Program-made: the position numbers and the translations under genes
Part shown: in pieces, positions 8,514-17,445 of the stretch
Layout of the letters: every line of letters starts with the position of its first letter
Position numbering within the stretch: the stretch's first letter is position 1
The notes under the pieces: model-generated
Database searches by the model: none
Told to the model about the DNA's origin: nothing
Seen by the model: only the letters and a program-made list of their open reading frames with translations
NCBI GenBank assembly: GCA_000737985.1
Contig: JNVT01000098.1
Span: forward strand, 1-42,176
Source: Gammaproteobacteria bacterium MFB021
GTDB lineage: Bacteria; Pseudomonadota; Gammaproteobacteria; Pseudomonadales; Halomonadaceae
DNA length: 42,176 nucleotides
Direction of reading: 5' to 3'

Positions 8514-9128
8514 ATGGCTCGACCCCGACAGCATGCGCCCGAGGCGCTTCATGCCCAGGTGATGGCGGCATGCGATGCCTGGTTGCAGGGCAATTCGGTG
8601 CATACGCTGTCGCTGCGTTCACTGGCGCGAGACGTGGGCTGCGCACCGAGCACGCTGCTCAAGCTCTACGGCAGCTTCAGCAATCTGCTGCAGTACGTCA
8701 ACATCGAAACCCTCGATCGTATGGGCGCGGCGGTTGCCGGGCTCGAGGAGCCCGAGCCGGAGCCGCAGCTCAAGGCGCTGGCCACCGCCTACTGGCAATA
8801 CGCCCAGCACGAGCCCTATCGCTGGCAGATGCTGTTCGAGTATCCGCTGGCGGAAGAGGGCGAGCTCGACGAGCGGCAGAACCATATCATCGAGGCGCTG
8901 TTCGTGCGCGTCGAGGCGGCCCTGCGGCGCCATCAGCCGGCGCTCTCCGCGGTCGAGGCACGGCGCATGGCGCGCACCCTGTGGGGCAGCGTGCACGGTC
9001 TGGTGCAGTTGGGGCTCAATGACCGTCTCGGCTACTGGCAGGGCCAGCCGATGGAGGTCGGGGAACTGCTCGACCAGCTGCTCTCGACCACCCTGCGCGG
9101 CCTGCGGCACCTGCCGGACGCGACGTGA
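8514..9128 (+). CDS. TetR-family transcriptional regulator
   Basis: A 204-residue one-component repressor. The N-terminal DNA-binding domain (about residues 10-60) has the TetR helix-turn-helix in LSLRSLARDVGCAPSTLLKLYGSFSNLL. The C-terminal ligand domain contains ARTLWGSVHGLVQLGLNDRL, typical of the WHG-type TetR C-terminal family. The start at 8514 follows GAGCGAGGAATTCG; an upstream in-frame ATG at 8490 has no comparable ribosome site. The stop overlaps the GTG start of the MFS-PlsC gene by 4 nt, so it probably regulates that gene and itself, possibly in response to a fatty-acyl ligand. The ligand cannot be read from the sequence. Confidence 0.85.
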   Translation: MARPRQHAPEALHAQVMAACDAWLQGNSVHTLSLRSLARDVGCAPSTLLKLYGSFSNLLQYVNIETLDRMGAAVAGLEEPEPEPQLKALATAYWQYAQHEPYRWQMLFEYPLAEEGELDERQNHIIEALFVRVEAALRRHQPALSAVEARRMARTLWGSVHGLVQLGLNDRLGYWQGQPMEVGELLDQLLSTTLRGLRHLPDAT

Positions 9129-11026
9129 GCCGGGCGCTGCTCGCGCGACGTCGCTTCGCGCCCTTCTTCTGGACTCAGGCGCTCGGCGCCTTCAATGACA
9201 ACCTGTTCAAGAACGTCCTGCTGCTGCTGCTGACCTTCGTCGCCGTGCCGCGCTACGGCTGGGACACGGGGCTGCTCACCAATCTGGCGGCGGGGCTGTT
9301 CATCCTCCCGTTTTTCCTGTTCTCCGCCTGGGGCGGCACCCTCGCCGACCATCTCGACAAGCAGCGCCTGGTGCGCCGGCTCAAGCTGCTGGAGCTGGCG
9401 ACCATGCTCGCCGCGGCCGCGGCGGTGTGGTTCGAGCTGTTCGCGCTGCTGCTGGCGCTGCTGTTCATGATGGGCACCCAGTCGGCGCTGTTCGGGCCGG
9501 TCAAGTACGCCATCCTGCCGCAGCATCTGGCGGCGACCGAGCTGGTCAAGGGCAACGCCTGGGTCAACCTGGGTACCTTCGTCTCGATTCTGCTCGGCAC
9601 GCTGCTGGCCGGGGTGCTGGCCTCCCTGGATGGCGCCCTGGGCCGTGCGGCGATCGCCCTGGCGCTGGTCGCTGTGGCGCTGGCCGGGCTGGTCGCCAGT
9701 TTCGGCGTGCCGCCGGCGCCGCCCAGTACCACCGGGCGCGTCGCCTGGCGGCCGCTTTCGGGTACCCTCGAGGTGATGCGCGACGGGCTGCGCCAGCGCC
9801 GCCTGCGCCTGGCGCTGATCGGGATCAGCTTCTTCTGGTTCCTGGGTGCCTGCTATCTGACCCAACTGCCAGCCTGGGTGCGCGATGTGGCCCATGGCGA
9901 GGAGGGCGCGGTGAGCTTTCTGCTCGGCGCCTTCGCGCTCGGGGTGGGCGCCGGCGCGCTGCTCTGCGCACGGCTCTCGGCTGGGCGCCTGGAACTGGGT
10001 CTGGTGCCCCTCGGCGTGCTGGTGATCGGGGTCGCGGGGATCGAGCTGGCGGGCACCGCGGTGCCGGCCCAGACCTCGTTGCCGCTGGTCACGCTGCTGG
10101 GCAGTACCGAGTTCTGGCGCATGAGTACGCTGCTGGCGCTGGTCGGTCTCGGCGGCGGGCTCTACAGCGTGCCCCTCTATACCCTGATGCAGCTGGCCAG
10201 CCCCGAGGCGCAGCGGGCGCGCATGATCGCCGCCAACAACATCCTCAATGCGCTGTTCATGATCGGCTCGGCGCTGTTCGGGATCGTCGTGCTCAGCCTG
10301 CTCTCGCTTTCGCTGGCGACGCTCTTCTACTGCCTGGGCTGGGCCGCGCTGCTGGTGGGTATCGGGCTGCTGATCCGCAATCCGCGCCCGGCGCTGCGGC
10401 TGTTGATCTTCGTGCTGGTGCGTCTGCTCTATCGGCTGCGTTTTCGCGATCGCCACCACATTCCCGCTACCGGCCCGGCACTGGTAGTGTGCAACCACGT
10501 CAGCTTCATGGATGCGCTGGTTCTCGGCGGCGCCTGTCCGCGGCCGCTGCGCTTCATGATGGACCGGCCGATCTACGAGTCGCCCTGGCTCAACTGGTTC
10601 TTCCGTATCGCCGGGGCCATTCCGGTGGACTCCGACCGACGCGATCCGGGCGGCGTGCGTCGCGCCCTCGACGAGGTCAGTCGGGCGCTGTGCCACGACG
10701 AGGTGGTGATGATCTTCCCCGAGGGGCGGTTGACGCCGGATGGCGAGGTGCATGCCTTTCGCCGCGGTCTGGAACTGGTGCTGGCGCGCAACCCAGTACC
10801 AGTGGTGCCGGCGGCGCTGGGTGGGCTGTGGGGCTCGTGGACCTCCAACTGCGGCGGCAAGGCGCTGACCAAGTGGCCACGCCGGGTGCGCGCCCGGGTG
10901 ATCCTGGCCTTCGGCGAGCCGGTCAACGCCCGCGAGGCGACCCGGGGGTTGCTCGAGACCCGGGTGTGCGCGCTCAAGCAGCGCGCCGACGAGGAGCTGG
11001 CCCGGCGTCGCGGTGGGCTGATCTGA
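9125..11026 (+). CDS. fused MFS transporter - 1-acyl-glycerol-phosphate acyltransferase (PlsC-type)
   Basis: A 633-residue two-domain membrane protein. Residues 1 to about 420 form a 12-span major facilitator domain of LplT type (ALGAFNDNLFKNVLLLLL; GGTLADHLDKQRLVRRLK loop). From about 430 a PlsC acyltransferase follows with motif I NHVSFMD (His458, Asp463; HX4D) and motif III FPEGR (Glu533). In Aas/LplT systems a lysophospholipid flippase works with an acyltransferase and an acyl-ACP/AMP ligase; here the ligase domain of the three-domain fusions is absent. The likely role is uptake and reacylation of lysophospholipid at the inner membrane. The GTG start lies within the tetR stop (GTGA), implying translational coupling. 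Substrate specificity is inferred. Confidence 0.88.
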   Translation: MSRALLARRRFAPFFWTQALGAFNDNLFKNVLLLLLTFVAVPRYGWDTGLLTNLAAGLFILPFFLFSAWGGTLADHLDKQRLVRRLKLLELATMLAAAAAVWFELFALLLALLFMMGTQSALFGPVKYAILPQHLAATELVKGNAWVNLGTFVSILLGTLLAGVLASLDGALGRAAIALALVAVALAGLVASFGVPPAPPSTTGRVAWRPLSGTLEVMRDGLRQRRLRLALIGISFFWFLGACYLTQLPAWVRDVAHGEEGAVSFLLGAFALGVGAGALLCARLSAGRLELGLVPLGVLVIGVAGIELAGTAVPAQTSLPLVTLLGSTEFWRMSTLLALVGLGGGLYSVPLYTLMQLASPEAQRARMIAANNILNALFMIGSALFGIVVLSLLSLSLATLFYCLGWAALLVGIGLLIRNPRPALRLLIFVLVRLLYRLRFRDRHHIPATGPALVVCNHVSFMDALVLGGACPRPLRFMMDRPIYESPWLNWFFRIAGAIPVDSDRRDPGGVRRALDEVSRALCHDEVVMIFPEGRLTPDGEVHAFRRGLELVLARNPVPVVPAALGGLWGSWTSNCGGKALTKWPRRVRARVILAFGEPVNAREATRGLLETRVCALKQRADEELARRRGGLI

Positions 11027-11080
11027 CCCCCTCGAGTCCGGGCTGGGCGACGACGCGGGTGGCGCCGGCGGCCCCGAGAG

Positions 11081-12364
11081 TTACTCGCCGCTGCGCCGCC
11101 TGACCCCCTGCTGCCAGCAGCGTACCGAGGTGATCAGGTTCTCCTTGATCTCCAGAATCTCCAGCCGCGTGGTGCCGATCTGCAGGCAGGCCGCGGCATC
11201 GGGGAAGGATTCCAGCTGCTCCAGAATCAGCCCGTTGAGGGTCTTGGGGCCGTCGGTGGGCAACTGCCATCCCAGCGCCTTGTTGAGTTCGCGAATGTTG
11301 GCGGTGCCTTCGATCACGTAGGCGCCGTCGGTCTGCGGATGGATATCGCGATAGGTTCCGGCTACGTCGGTGGTGAACTCGCCGACGATCTCCTCGAGGA
11401 TGTCCTCCAGCGTCGCCAGCCCCTGCACGTCACCATACTCGTCGACGACCACGCCGATACGCCGTTTCTGCTGCTGGAAGTTTAACAGTTGGGTATGCAG
11501 CGGGGTGGATTCCGGGATGAAGTAGGGCTCGCGCGCCTCCTGCACGATCGCTGCCTTGGTGAGGTCGGGTTTGGTCAGAAAACGTGAGGCGTTACGCAGG
11601 TGCAGGATGCCGATGATGTTGTTGATATCGCCCTTGTAGATCGGCAGGCGGTTGTGCTGGCTCTGGCGGATCTGGGCGAGCAGGGCGTCGAGGTCGTCGT
11701 CGAGATCGAGCCCGACCACCTCGTGGCGCGGCACCATGATGTCGTTGACGGTGACGTTCTCGAGATCGAGGATCGACAGCAGCATGGCCTGGTGGCGGCT
11801 GGGGATCAGCGGCCCTGCCTCGTGGACCACGCTGCGCAGCTCGTCGCGGGTGAGATTGTCCTTGCCCGCCTCGAGCTGCTTGACCCCGAGCAGGCGCAGC
11901 AGATTGTTGGAGATCGCGTTGACCAGCCACACCAGCGGATAGAACACACGCAGCAGCGGTGCCAGCACCAGCGAGGCGGGCAGGGCGATGCGGTCGGGCT
12001 TGATCGCGGCGTAGGTCTTGGGCGTCACTTCGCCGAAGATCAGCACCACGATGGTCAGCACCAGGGTGGCAATGGCGGGCCCGGAGACATCGCCGAAGAA
12101 GTGGATGGCGACAATAGTGGCGATGGAGGCGGCCAGGTTATTGACCAGATTGTTGCCGATCAGAATCACCCCGAGCAGCCGATCGGGGCGCTTGAGCAGC
12201 TCGACCACGCGCCTGGCTGCGCGGCCGCCGCTGTTGGCCTGATGGTTCAGGCGATAGCGGTTGATCGACATCATGCCGGTTTCGGAGCTGGAGAAGAAAG
12301 CCGACAGGCAGACCAGCACGAAGAGCAGGCCCAGCATCAGGCCCAAGGGTATGTCGTCGTTCAA
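11081..12364 (-). CDS. CNNM/CorC (HlyC/CorC) family membrane protein
   Basis: A 427-residue protein of the CNNM family, linked to Mg2+/divalent cation homeostasis. Order: N-terminal DUF21 transmembrane domain (about residues 1-185; LSAFFSSSETGMMSINRYRL, GNNLVNNLAASIATIVA), a pair of CBS domains (about 195-330; IMVPRHEVVGLDLDDDL, RRIGVVVDEYGDVQGLATLEDILEEIVGEF) and a C-terminal CorC/HlyC transporter-associated domain. The start is a TTG at 12364 (MNDDIPLG) with GAGGAAA upstream. It lies downstream of ypjD on the same strand across a 186-bp gap and converges on the MFS-PlsC gene with only 54 bp between them. The exact transported ion is not shown by the sequence. Confidence 0.9.
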   Translation of the reverse strand: MNDDIPLGLMLGLLFVLVCLSAFFSSSETGMMSINRYRLNHQANSGGRAARRVVELLKRPDRLLGVILIGNNLVNNLAASIATIVAIHFFGDVSGPAIATLVLTIVVLIFGEVTPKTYAAIKPDRIALPASLVLAPLLRVFYPLVWLVNAISNNLLRLLGVKQLEAGKDNLTRDELRSVVHEAGPLIPSRHQAMLLSILDLENVTVNDIMVPRHEVVGLDLDDDLDALLAQIRQSQHNRLPIYKGDINNIIGILHLRNASRFLTKPDLTKAAIVQEAREPYFIPESTPLHTQLLNFQQQKRRIGVVVDEYGDVQGLATLEDILEEIVGEFTTDVAGTYRDIHPQTDGAYVIEGTANIRELNKALGWQLPTDGPKTLNGLILEQLESFPDAAACLQIGTTRLEILEIKENLITSVRCWQQGVRRRSGE

Positions 12365-12550
12365 GACGGCGCTTTCCTCTTGTTCGTTGAGACGCCACCG
12401 GCGCCGCCGAGCCGCCGGGAGGTGCGTCGAGACAGGGCCGATATCACGGCCGCGAGCTACTCGCTCGTTCGAGCTTGGCCCGAGAGCGGCGCGCGCGCAA
12501 CCGCCAAGCGTTCAAGGCTCGGCATGATCCTGACATCACGCGTTCTGGCA

Positions 12551-13354
12551 TCAGGCGTTGTAGTGGAAAATGTACTCGAGCACGAACTTGGTGCCGAAGA
12601 AGGCCAGCACCAGCACGCCGACACCGGCCAGCGTCCAGCGCACCGCCTTGGGGCCGCGCCAGCCGAGGAAGTGATGGCCGGCGAGCAGGGCGGCGAAGAT
12701 CAGCCAGGCGAGCAGCGACAGGATGGTCTTGTGCGCCAGGTGCTGGGCGAACAGGTTGTCGACGAACACGAAGCCACTGATGATGGCCATCGTCAGCAGC
12801 AGCATGCCGCACCAGATCAGTTCGAACAGCAGTTGTTCCATGCGTGTGAGCGGCGGCAGTACCTGAACGATGCCCAGGGTCTGGCGCTGTTTCAGCGCAT
12901 GGTGCTGGAACGCCAGCAGCACCGCCTGTACCGCGGCGATGGCGAAGAACGAGAACGCTGCGATCGAGCTGAGGATATGGAAGTAAAGGCCGGGGGAGAT
13001 CCCCGATTCGGTCATGGTGCTGGGCATGCCGATGGCGGCGACGATGGTGATGGCGGCCACCGGGAAGATGCACACGCCGGCGTTCAGCACCGGCTTGAAC
13101 AGGCTGAACAGCAGCAGCAGTGCCACCACCACCCAGCCGATCAGCGCCGCACTCTGGGTCAGCCCCATGTGCAGCCCATGGGCGCCGAGCAGGGTCAGGC
13201 CGACGATCACGCCATGGCAGAGCAGTGCGATCGTCCCGGCGGTGCGCACCCAGCGTGGGCGCTCGGCGACGCGCCGGGCCAGGCTCAGGCTCTGCCAGAG
13301 TCCGGCGGCGAGATAGCAGACGATAGCGACCAGGGCGAAGGGAAGCGCCGGCAT
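12551..13354 (-). CDS. ypjD: cytochrome c assembly-type (CcsA-like) membrane protein YpjD
   Basis: A 267-residue inner-membrane protein with about eight hydrophobic spans and the CcsA/CcmC-like organisation: LHMGLTQSAALIGWVVVALLL, GLYFHILSSIAAFSFFAIAAVQAVLLAF and an AHKTILSLLAWLIFAALLAGHHFLGWRG segment with conserved histidines. Homologues lie divergently beside ffh in many gammaproteobacteria, as here, but their biochemical role (heme handling or not) is unresolved. The ATG at 13354 is preferred, with GAGG 11 nt upstream; the in-frame TTG at 13363 would sit almost on that ribosome site. It is divergent from ffh. Confidence 0.87.
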   Translation of the reverse strand: MPALPFALVAIVCYLAAGLWQSLSLARRVAERPRWVRTAGTIALLCHGVIVGLTLLGAHGLHMGLTQSAALIGWVVVALLLLFSLFKPVLNAGVCIFPVAAITIVAAIGMPSTMTESGISPGLYFHILSSIAAFSFFAIAAVQAVLLAFQHHALKQRQTLGIVQVLPPLTRMEQLLFELIWCGMLLLTMAIISGFVFVDNLFAQHLAHKTILSLLAWLIFAALLAGHHFLGWRGPKAVRWTLAGVGVLVLAFFGTKFVLEYIFHYNA

Positions 13355-13520
13355 CGGTGTCAAAGCCTCATGGAGCGGCCGCGAGGCGCCCGCCCGAACG
13401 GTGAAGGAGTATCGAAATCAATCCTGTGCATAGCGTCGGCCACTATACCCAATCGGCGTCGCTGCGCCCAGCCGTGACCCCGGCCGCCGGGGGATGGCGC
13501 GGCTGTCCTGCATCGGTACG

Positions 13521-13549
13521 TGGAGAGACGTGGCACTCACGCGTATAAT
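13521..13549 (+). promoter_or_regulatory. sigma-70 promoter of the ffh operon
   Basis: A perfect -10 box TATAAT at 13544-13549 follows a weak -35 (TGGAGA, 13521-13526) by 17 bp. It lies 82 bp upstream of the ffh ATG in the ypjD-ffh divergent gap. Confidence 0.6.
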
Positions 13550-13631
13550 GGTCGGCCACATTCTTTTTCAGCGGCGCCGCGATCCCCTGGTCGAACCCTG
13601 CGGTGCCCGGCATCGCCGCCCGGAGCGTTCC

Positions 13632-15053
13632 ATGTTCGAAAGTCTCTCCAATCGCCTGTCGCAGACGCTGAAGTCGATCACCGGCCAGGCGCGCCTGACC
13701 GAAGACAACATCAAGGACACCCTGCGTGAGGTGCGTCGCGCCCTGCTCGAAGCCGACGTCGCGCTGCCGGTGGTCAAGGATTTCGTCGATCGCGTGCGCG
13801 CGCGCGCGGTGGGCCAGGAGGTCTCCAAGAGCCTCTCCCCGGGTCAGCAGTTCGTCAAGATCGTGCAGCAGGAGCTGGAAGCGATCATGGGCCAGGCCAA
13901 CGAGGCGCTGAGCCTGAAGGGCACGCCGGCGGTAGTGCTGATGGCGGGTCTGCAGGGGGCGGGCAAGACCACCTCGGTGGCCAAGCTGGCCAAGTACCTG
14001 CGCGAACGCGAGAAGAAGAAGGTGCTGGTAGTCTCCGCCGACGTCTACCGCCCGGCCGCCATCGACCAGCTCGAGACCCTGGCGCGAGAGGTCGAGGTCG
14101 ACTTCTTCCCGTCGACCAGCGCCGAGCAGCCGGTGGCGATCGCCGAGGCGGCGATCAAGCACGCCAAGATCCAGTTCCATGACGTGGTGCTGGTCGACAC
14201 TGCCGGCCGCCTGGCGGTGGACGAGGCGATGATGGCCGAGATCCAGGCGCTGCACCGGGCGATCCAGCCGCAGGAAACCCTGTTCGTGGTCGATGCCATG
14301 ACCGGCCAGGATGCCGCCAACACCGCCAAGGCGTTTCACGACGCGCTGCCGCTGACCGGGGTCATCCTGACCAAGGCTGATGGCGATGCGCGTGGCGGTG
14401 CCGCGCTCTCGGTGCGCCACATCACCGGCAAGCCGATCAAGTTCATGGGCATGGGCGAGAAGGTCGATGCGCTGGAGCCGTTCCATCCCGACCGCGTCGC
14501 CTCGCGCATTCTCGGCATGGGCGACGTGCTGTCGCTGATCGAGGAGGCCGAGCGCAACGTCGACAAGGGCAAGGCCGAGCAGCTCGCCAAGAAGGTCAAG
14601 AAGGGCCAGGGCTTCGATCTCGAAGACTTCCGCGACCAGCTGCAGCAGCTCAAGAAAATGGGCGGCATGGGCGGCTTGATGTCGAAGCTGCCCGGTATGG
14701 GGCAGATGGCCGAGATGGCCCAGAACAAGGGTGCCGAGCAGGAGTTCGGCAAGCTCGAGGCGCTGATCAACTCGATGACCCCGCAGGAGCGGCGCAAGCC
14801 GGAGATCATCAACGGCTCGCGCAAGCGGCGCATCGCTACCGGTGCCGGTCTCCAGGTGCCCGATCTCAACCGTCTGCTCAAGCAGCACAAGCAGATGCAG
14901 AAGATGATGAAGAAGGCCGGCCAGAAAGGCGGCATGCAGAAGATGATGCGTGGCATGTCGGGCATGATGGGCGGCGGTGGCGGCCCGGGTGGCCCCGGCG
15001 GTATGGGGGGCATGGGCGGCATGGGTGGCGGCGGTGGTTTCCCCTGGCGCTGA
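13632..15053 (+). CDS. ffh: signal recognition particle protein Ffh
   Basis: Ffh, the GTPase of bacterial SRP, binds 4.5S RNA and signal sequences on translating ribosomes and delivers them to FtsY. The 473-residue protein has the N domain (MFESLSNRLSQTLKSITGQARLTEDNI), the G domain with P-loop GLQGAGKT (about residues 106-113), DTAGR and TKADGDARGG, and a Met-rich M domain (MGGMGGLMSKLPGMGQM; then SRKRRIATGAG, the RNA-binding helix). The tail after residue 440 is a long Gly/Met/Pro run ending FPWR. The ATG at 13632 gives the family N-terminus; the open frame upstream to 13494 is unrelated. It heads ffh-rpsP-rimM-trmD-rplS. Confidence 0.97.
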   Translation: MFESLSNRLSQTLKSITGQARLTEDNIKDTLREVRRALLEADVALPVVKDFVDRVRARAVGQEVSKSLSPGQQFVKIVQQELEAIMGQANEALSLKGTPAVVLMAGLQGAGKTTSVAKLAKYLREREKKKVLVVSADVYRPAAIDQLETLAREVEVDFFPSTSAEQPVAIAEAAIKHAKIQFHDVVLVDTAGRLAVDEAMMAEIQALHRAIQPQETLFVVDAMTGQDAANTAKAFHDALPLTGVILTKADGDARGGAALSVRHITGKPIKFMGMGEKVDALEPFHPDRVASRILGMGDVLSLIEEAERNVDKGKAEQLAKKVKKGQGFDLEDFRDQLQQLKKMGGMGGLMSKLPGMGQMAEMAQNKGAEQEFGKLEALINSMTPQERRKPEIINGSRKRRIATGAGLQVPDLNRLLKQHKQMQKMMKKAGQKGGMQKMMRGMSGMMGGGGGPGGPGGMGGMGGMGGGGGFPWR

Positions 15054-15099
15054 GCTGGCCGTGCACGCTCGTCCGGCGGTGGCGAACCTCAACAAAAGG

Positions 15100-15128
15100 T
15101 TTCCAATTGGCGGGCTTTTCCGTAGAAT
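15100..15128 (+). promoter_or_regulatory. internal promoter candidate upstream of rpsP
   Basis: TTTCCA at 15100-15105 and TAGAAT at 15123-15128 with a 17-bp spacer. The 159-bp gap between ffh and rpsP is the largest in this operon, and in many gammaproteobacteria the ribosomal part has its own promoter. A GGGC-CTAC-GCCC hairpin lies in the resulting leader near 15146-15157. Confidence 0.45.
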
Positions 15129-15212
15129 GCTGCGTCTTCGTCTCGGGCCTACGCCCGGGAAGACTCGATTCCGTGGCGTAACGATTCACTTAACCGAAGG
15201 ATTATCAACGCA

Positions 15213-15464
15213 ATGGTTACCATTCGTCTGGCACGTGGTGGCGCCAAGAAGCGTCCCTTCTATCACCTGACCGTCAGCGACTCTCGCGTTTCCCGCGACG
15301 GCCGCTTCATCGAGCGCGTCGGTTTCTTCAACCCGATCGCGCGCGGTCAGGAAGAGCGTCTGCGCGTCGATCTCGACCGCGTCGCTCACTGGGAGTCCCA
15401 GGGTGCGCAGGTCTCCGACCGCGTCTCTGAGCTGGTCAAAGAAGCACGCAAGGCCCAGGCCTGA
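15213..15464 (+). CDS. rpsP: 30S ribosomal protein S16
   Basis: S16 is a primary 16S rRNA-binding protein of the 30S subunit. The 83-residue product has the universal start [19 protein letters not shown], the [21 protein letters not shown] core and a short charged C-terminus. Length is normal (E. coli 82). The ATG follows AAGGATTATCAACGCA. It is 12 bp before rimM. Confidence 0.97.
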   Translation: MVTIRLARGGAKKRPFYHLTVSDSRVSRDGRFIERVGFFNPIARGQEERLRVDLDRVAHWESQGAQVSDRVSELVKEARKAQA

Positions 15465-15475
15465 GTTCGAACGTG

Positions 15476-16018
15476 ATGTCGGCAGCGGCGCATGACGACG
15501 ACCCTCAGCAGGTGCTGCTGGGCCGCCTGACCAGCCCGCACGGCGTCAAGGGTTGGCTCAAGGTCTATTCGTACACCAGCCCGGCCGAGGGCATCTTCGA
15601 CTACCCCGAGTGGACGTTGACGCTCAACGGCCAGCGCGAGATGCGCAGGCTGCTCGAGGCGCGCCCGCAGGGCAAGGCGCTGGTAGTACGGCTCGAGGGC
15701 GTCGATACCCGCGAGCTGGCCGAGCAGTGGGCCGGCGCCGACGTGTCGGTGGCCAAGTCGGCGCTGCCGACGCTGGAAGACGGCGAGTTCTACTGGCATC
15801 AGCTGGAAGGGCTCGACGTGGTGACCCGTGAGGGCGTCAGGCTGGGCCGGGTCGATCATCTGTTCGAGACCGGTGCCAATGACGTGCTGGTGGTCAAGCC
15901 CGGCACCGACAGCGTGGACGATCGTGAACGGCTGCTGCCGTTTCTGCCCGACGATGTGATCGTCGCGGTGGATCTCGCCGCCGGCGAGATGACGGTCGAT
16001 TGGGACCCGACGTTCTAG
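15476..16018 (+). CDS. rimM: 16S rRNA processing protein RimM
   Basis: RimM assists maturation of the 30S head by binding S19 and the 3' domain of 16S rRNA. The 180-residue protein has the N-terminal RimM domain ([22 protein letters not shown]) and the C-terminal PRC-barrel ([56 protein letters not shown]). The ATG at 15476 is chosen; the GTG three bases before it is equally possible and would add one residue. It lies between rpsP and trmD, 50 bp before the latter. Confidence 0.95.
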   Translation: MSAAAHDDDPQQVLLGRLTSPHGVKGWLKVYSYTSPAEGIFDYPEWTLTLNGQREMRRLLEARPQGKALVVRLEGVDTRELAEQWAGADVSVAKSALPTLEDGEFYWHQLEGLDVVTREGVRLGRVDHLFETGANDVLVVKPGTDSVDDRERLLPFLPDDVIVAVDLAAGEMTVDWDPTF

Positions 16019-16068
16019 CTTCCCGCGCAGGCGGGGGCGAGAGCGCGGCAGGGGAGGAGAAGCGTACC

Positions 16069-16833
16069 GTGTGGATAGGTGTCGTCTCCCTGTTCCCGGA
16101 GATGTTCGAGGCCATTACCCGGCACGGCGTGACCGGTCGGGCCGTGGAGCGAGGCCTGCTCGAGATGGCCTTGTGGAATCCTCGGGACTACGCCACGGAC
16201 AGACATCGCACGGTCGACGATCGCCCCTACGGTGGAGGTCCCGGCATGCTGATGAAGGTGGCGACACTGCGCGCGGCGCTCGATGACGCCCGCCGCAGTG
16301 CCGCCGCCGAGGGCCGGCGCCCGACGGTGATCTACCTTTCGCCGCAGGGCCGGCGGCTGGATCAGGCCGGCGCCAGGGAACTGGCCGCCCGCGAGAGTCT
16401 GATCGTGGTTGCCGGGCGCTACGAAGGCATCGACGAGCGTGTGGTCGACGCCGATATCGACGAAGAGTGGTCGATCGGTGACTACGTGCTCAGCGGCGGC
16501 GAGCTGCCGGCGATGGTGCTGATCGACGCGCTGTCCCGTGAAGTGCCCGGGGTGCTCGGCCACAGCGACTCGGCGAGCGAGGACTCCTTCGCCAGCGGTC
16601 TGCTCGACTGCCCGCACTACACCCGCCCCGAGGTGATCGATGGTCACCGGGTGCCGGAGGTACTGCTCAGCGGCAATCACGCGGCGATCCGGCGCTGGCG
16701 CCTGAAGCAATCTCTCGGACGCACCTGGCTCAGGCGTCCGGATCTGTTGGAGAGCCGAACGTTGGACCGCGAGCAGCAGCAGCTGCTCGACGAGTTCATC
16801 GAGGAACACGTCGCACGCGACGGCGGTGCATGA
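16069..16833 (+). CDS. trmD: tRNA (guanine-N1)-methyltransferase TrmD (GTG start)
   Basis: TrmD methylates G37 next to the anticodon to prevent +1 frameshifting, using S-adenosylmethionine bound in a trefoil knot. The 254-residue protein shows [30 protein letters not shown], the knot segment [15 protein letters not shown] and [22 protein letters not shown], then [19 protein letters not shown]. The GTG at 16069 is placed after GGGGAGGAGA and gives the conserved N-terminus; E. coli TrmD has 255 residues. Third of the four small genes after ffh. Confidence 0.96.
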   Translation: MWIGVVSLFPEMFEAITRHGVTGRAVERGLLEMALWNPRDYATDRHRTVDDRPYGGGPGMLMKVATLRAALDDARRSAAAEGRRPTVIYLSPQGRRLDQAGARELAARESLIVVAGRYEGIDERVVDADIDEEWSIGDYVLSGGELPAMVLIDALSREVPGVLGHSDSASEDSFASGLLDCPHYTRPEVIDGHRVPEVLLSGNHAAIRRWRLKQSLGRTWLRRPDLLESRTLDREQQQLLDEFIEEHVARDGGA

Positions 16834-16904
16834 GGCAAGGCGCCTGCATGCGTCACTCACAGTCCGATTCCGCGCCGGTTCAGCGAACTCGCGCCGGGAT
16901 CACG

Positions 16905-16924
16905 GAGCGCCCCCCGGGGCACTC
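16905..16924 (+). promoter_or_regulatory. hairpin in the trmD-rplS gap
   Basis: GAGCGCCCC and GGGGCACTC form a stem with one mismatch just upstream of the rplS ribosome site (CCAGGAGC). It could lower trmD-side readthrough or protect the rplS message; no T-run follows. Confidence 0.35.
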
Positions 16925-16945
16925 CTCTCAAACCAGGAGCAAGAC

Positions 16946-17302
16946 ATGAGCAGCAAAAACAAGGTGATCCAGGCGCTCGAGAACGAGCAGATGAACAAGG
17001 ACATCCCGGCCTTCGCCCCCGGCGATACCGTGGTCGTCCAGGTCAAGGTCGTGGAAGGTAACCGCGAGCGTCTGCAGGCCTTCGAAGGCGTGGTCATCGG
17101 CAAGCGCAGCCGCGGTCTGAACTCCGCTTTCACCGTGCGCAAGATCTCCCACGGTGTCGGCGTCGAGCGTACCTTCCAGACCTACAGCCCGCTGGTTGCC
17201 GGTATCGAAGTCAAGCGTCGCGGCGACGTGCGTCAGGCCAAGCTCTACTACCTCCGCGAGCGCAGCGGCAAATCCGCGCGTATCAAGGAAAAGCTGGGCT
17301 GA
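16946..17302 (+). CDS. rplS: 50S ribosomal protein L19
   Basis: L19 lies at the 30S-50S interface. The 118-residue protein has the family features [60 protein letters not shown] and [19 protein letters not shown]. The start at 16946 ([16 protein letters not shown]) follows CCAGGAGC; an open frame reaching back to 16826 is not L19-like. Last gene of the ffh operon, followed by two strong hairpins. Confidence 0.97.
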   Translation: MSSKNKVIQALENEQMNKDIPAFAPGDTVVVQVKVVEGNRERLQAFEGVVIGKRSRGLNSAFTVRKISHGVGVERTFQTYSPLVAGIEVKRRGDVRQAKLYYLRERSGKSARIKEKLG

Positions 17303-17311
17303 GTGCGATGA

Positions 17312-17337
17312 CGCCCCGGCACCTTGTAGCCGGGGCG
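17312..17337 (+). terminator. first hairpin after rplS
   Basis: CGCCCCGGC and GCCGGGGCG form a 9-bp stem with an 8-nt loop 9 nt after the rplS stop. No T-run, so it may act together with the stronger stem downstream. Confidence 0.5.
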
Positions 17338-17353
17338 ATGGCATCGCCACCCG

Positions 17354-17390
17354 AGAAGACCCCGTGCGCGTTCGGCGCACGGGGTCTTCT
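17354..17390 (+). terminator. main terminator of the ffh-rplS operon
   Basis: A perfect 16-bp stem (arms beginning AGAAGACCCC and ending GGGGTCTTCT) closes a 5-nt GTTCG loop. The TCTTCT end of the stem supplies part of a U-tract, followed by GCGTT. It ends 55 bp before xerD. Confidence 0.75.
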
Positions 17391-17445
17391 GCGTTATGCT
17401 GCGGGGTCGAGCCAATCCTGCCGATGATCATGAGCCCATGAGCCT

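Noticed and set aside
9032-10753. 573-aa minus-strand ORF
   Set aside because: Low-complexity, His/Gln/Arg-rich reading opposite the MFS-PlsC gene; no domain or ribosome site.
11600-13477. 625-aa plus-strand ORF
   Set aside because: Antisense to the CNNM/CorC and YpjD genes, dominated by Gln, His and Asp; typical GC-rich shadow.
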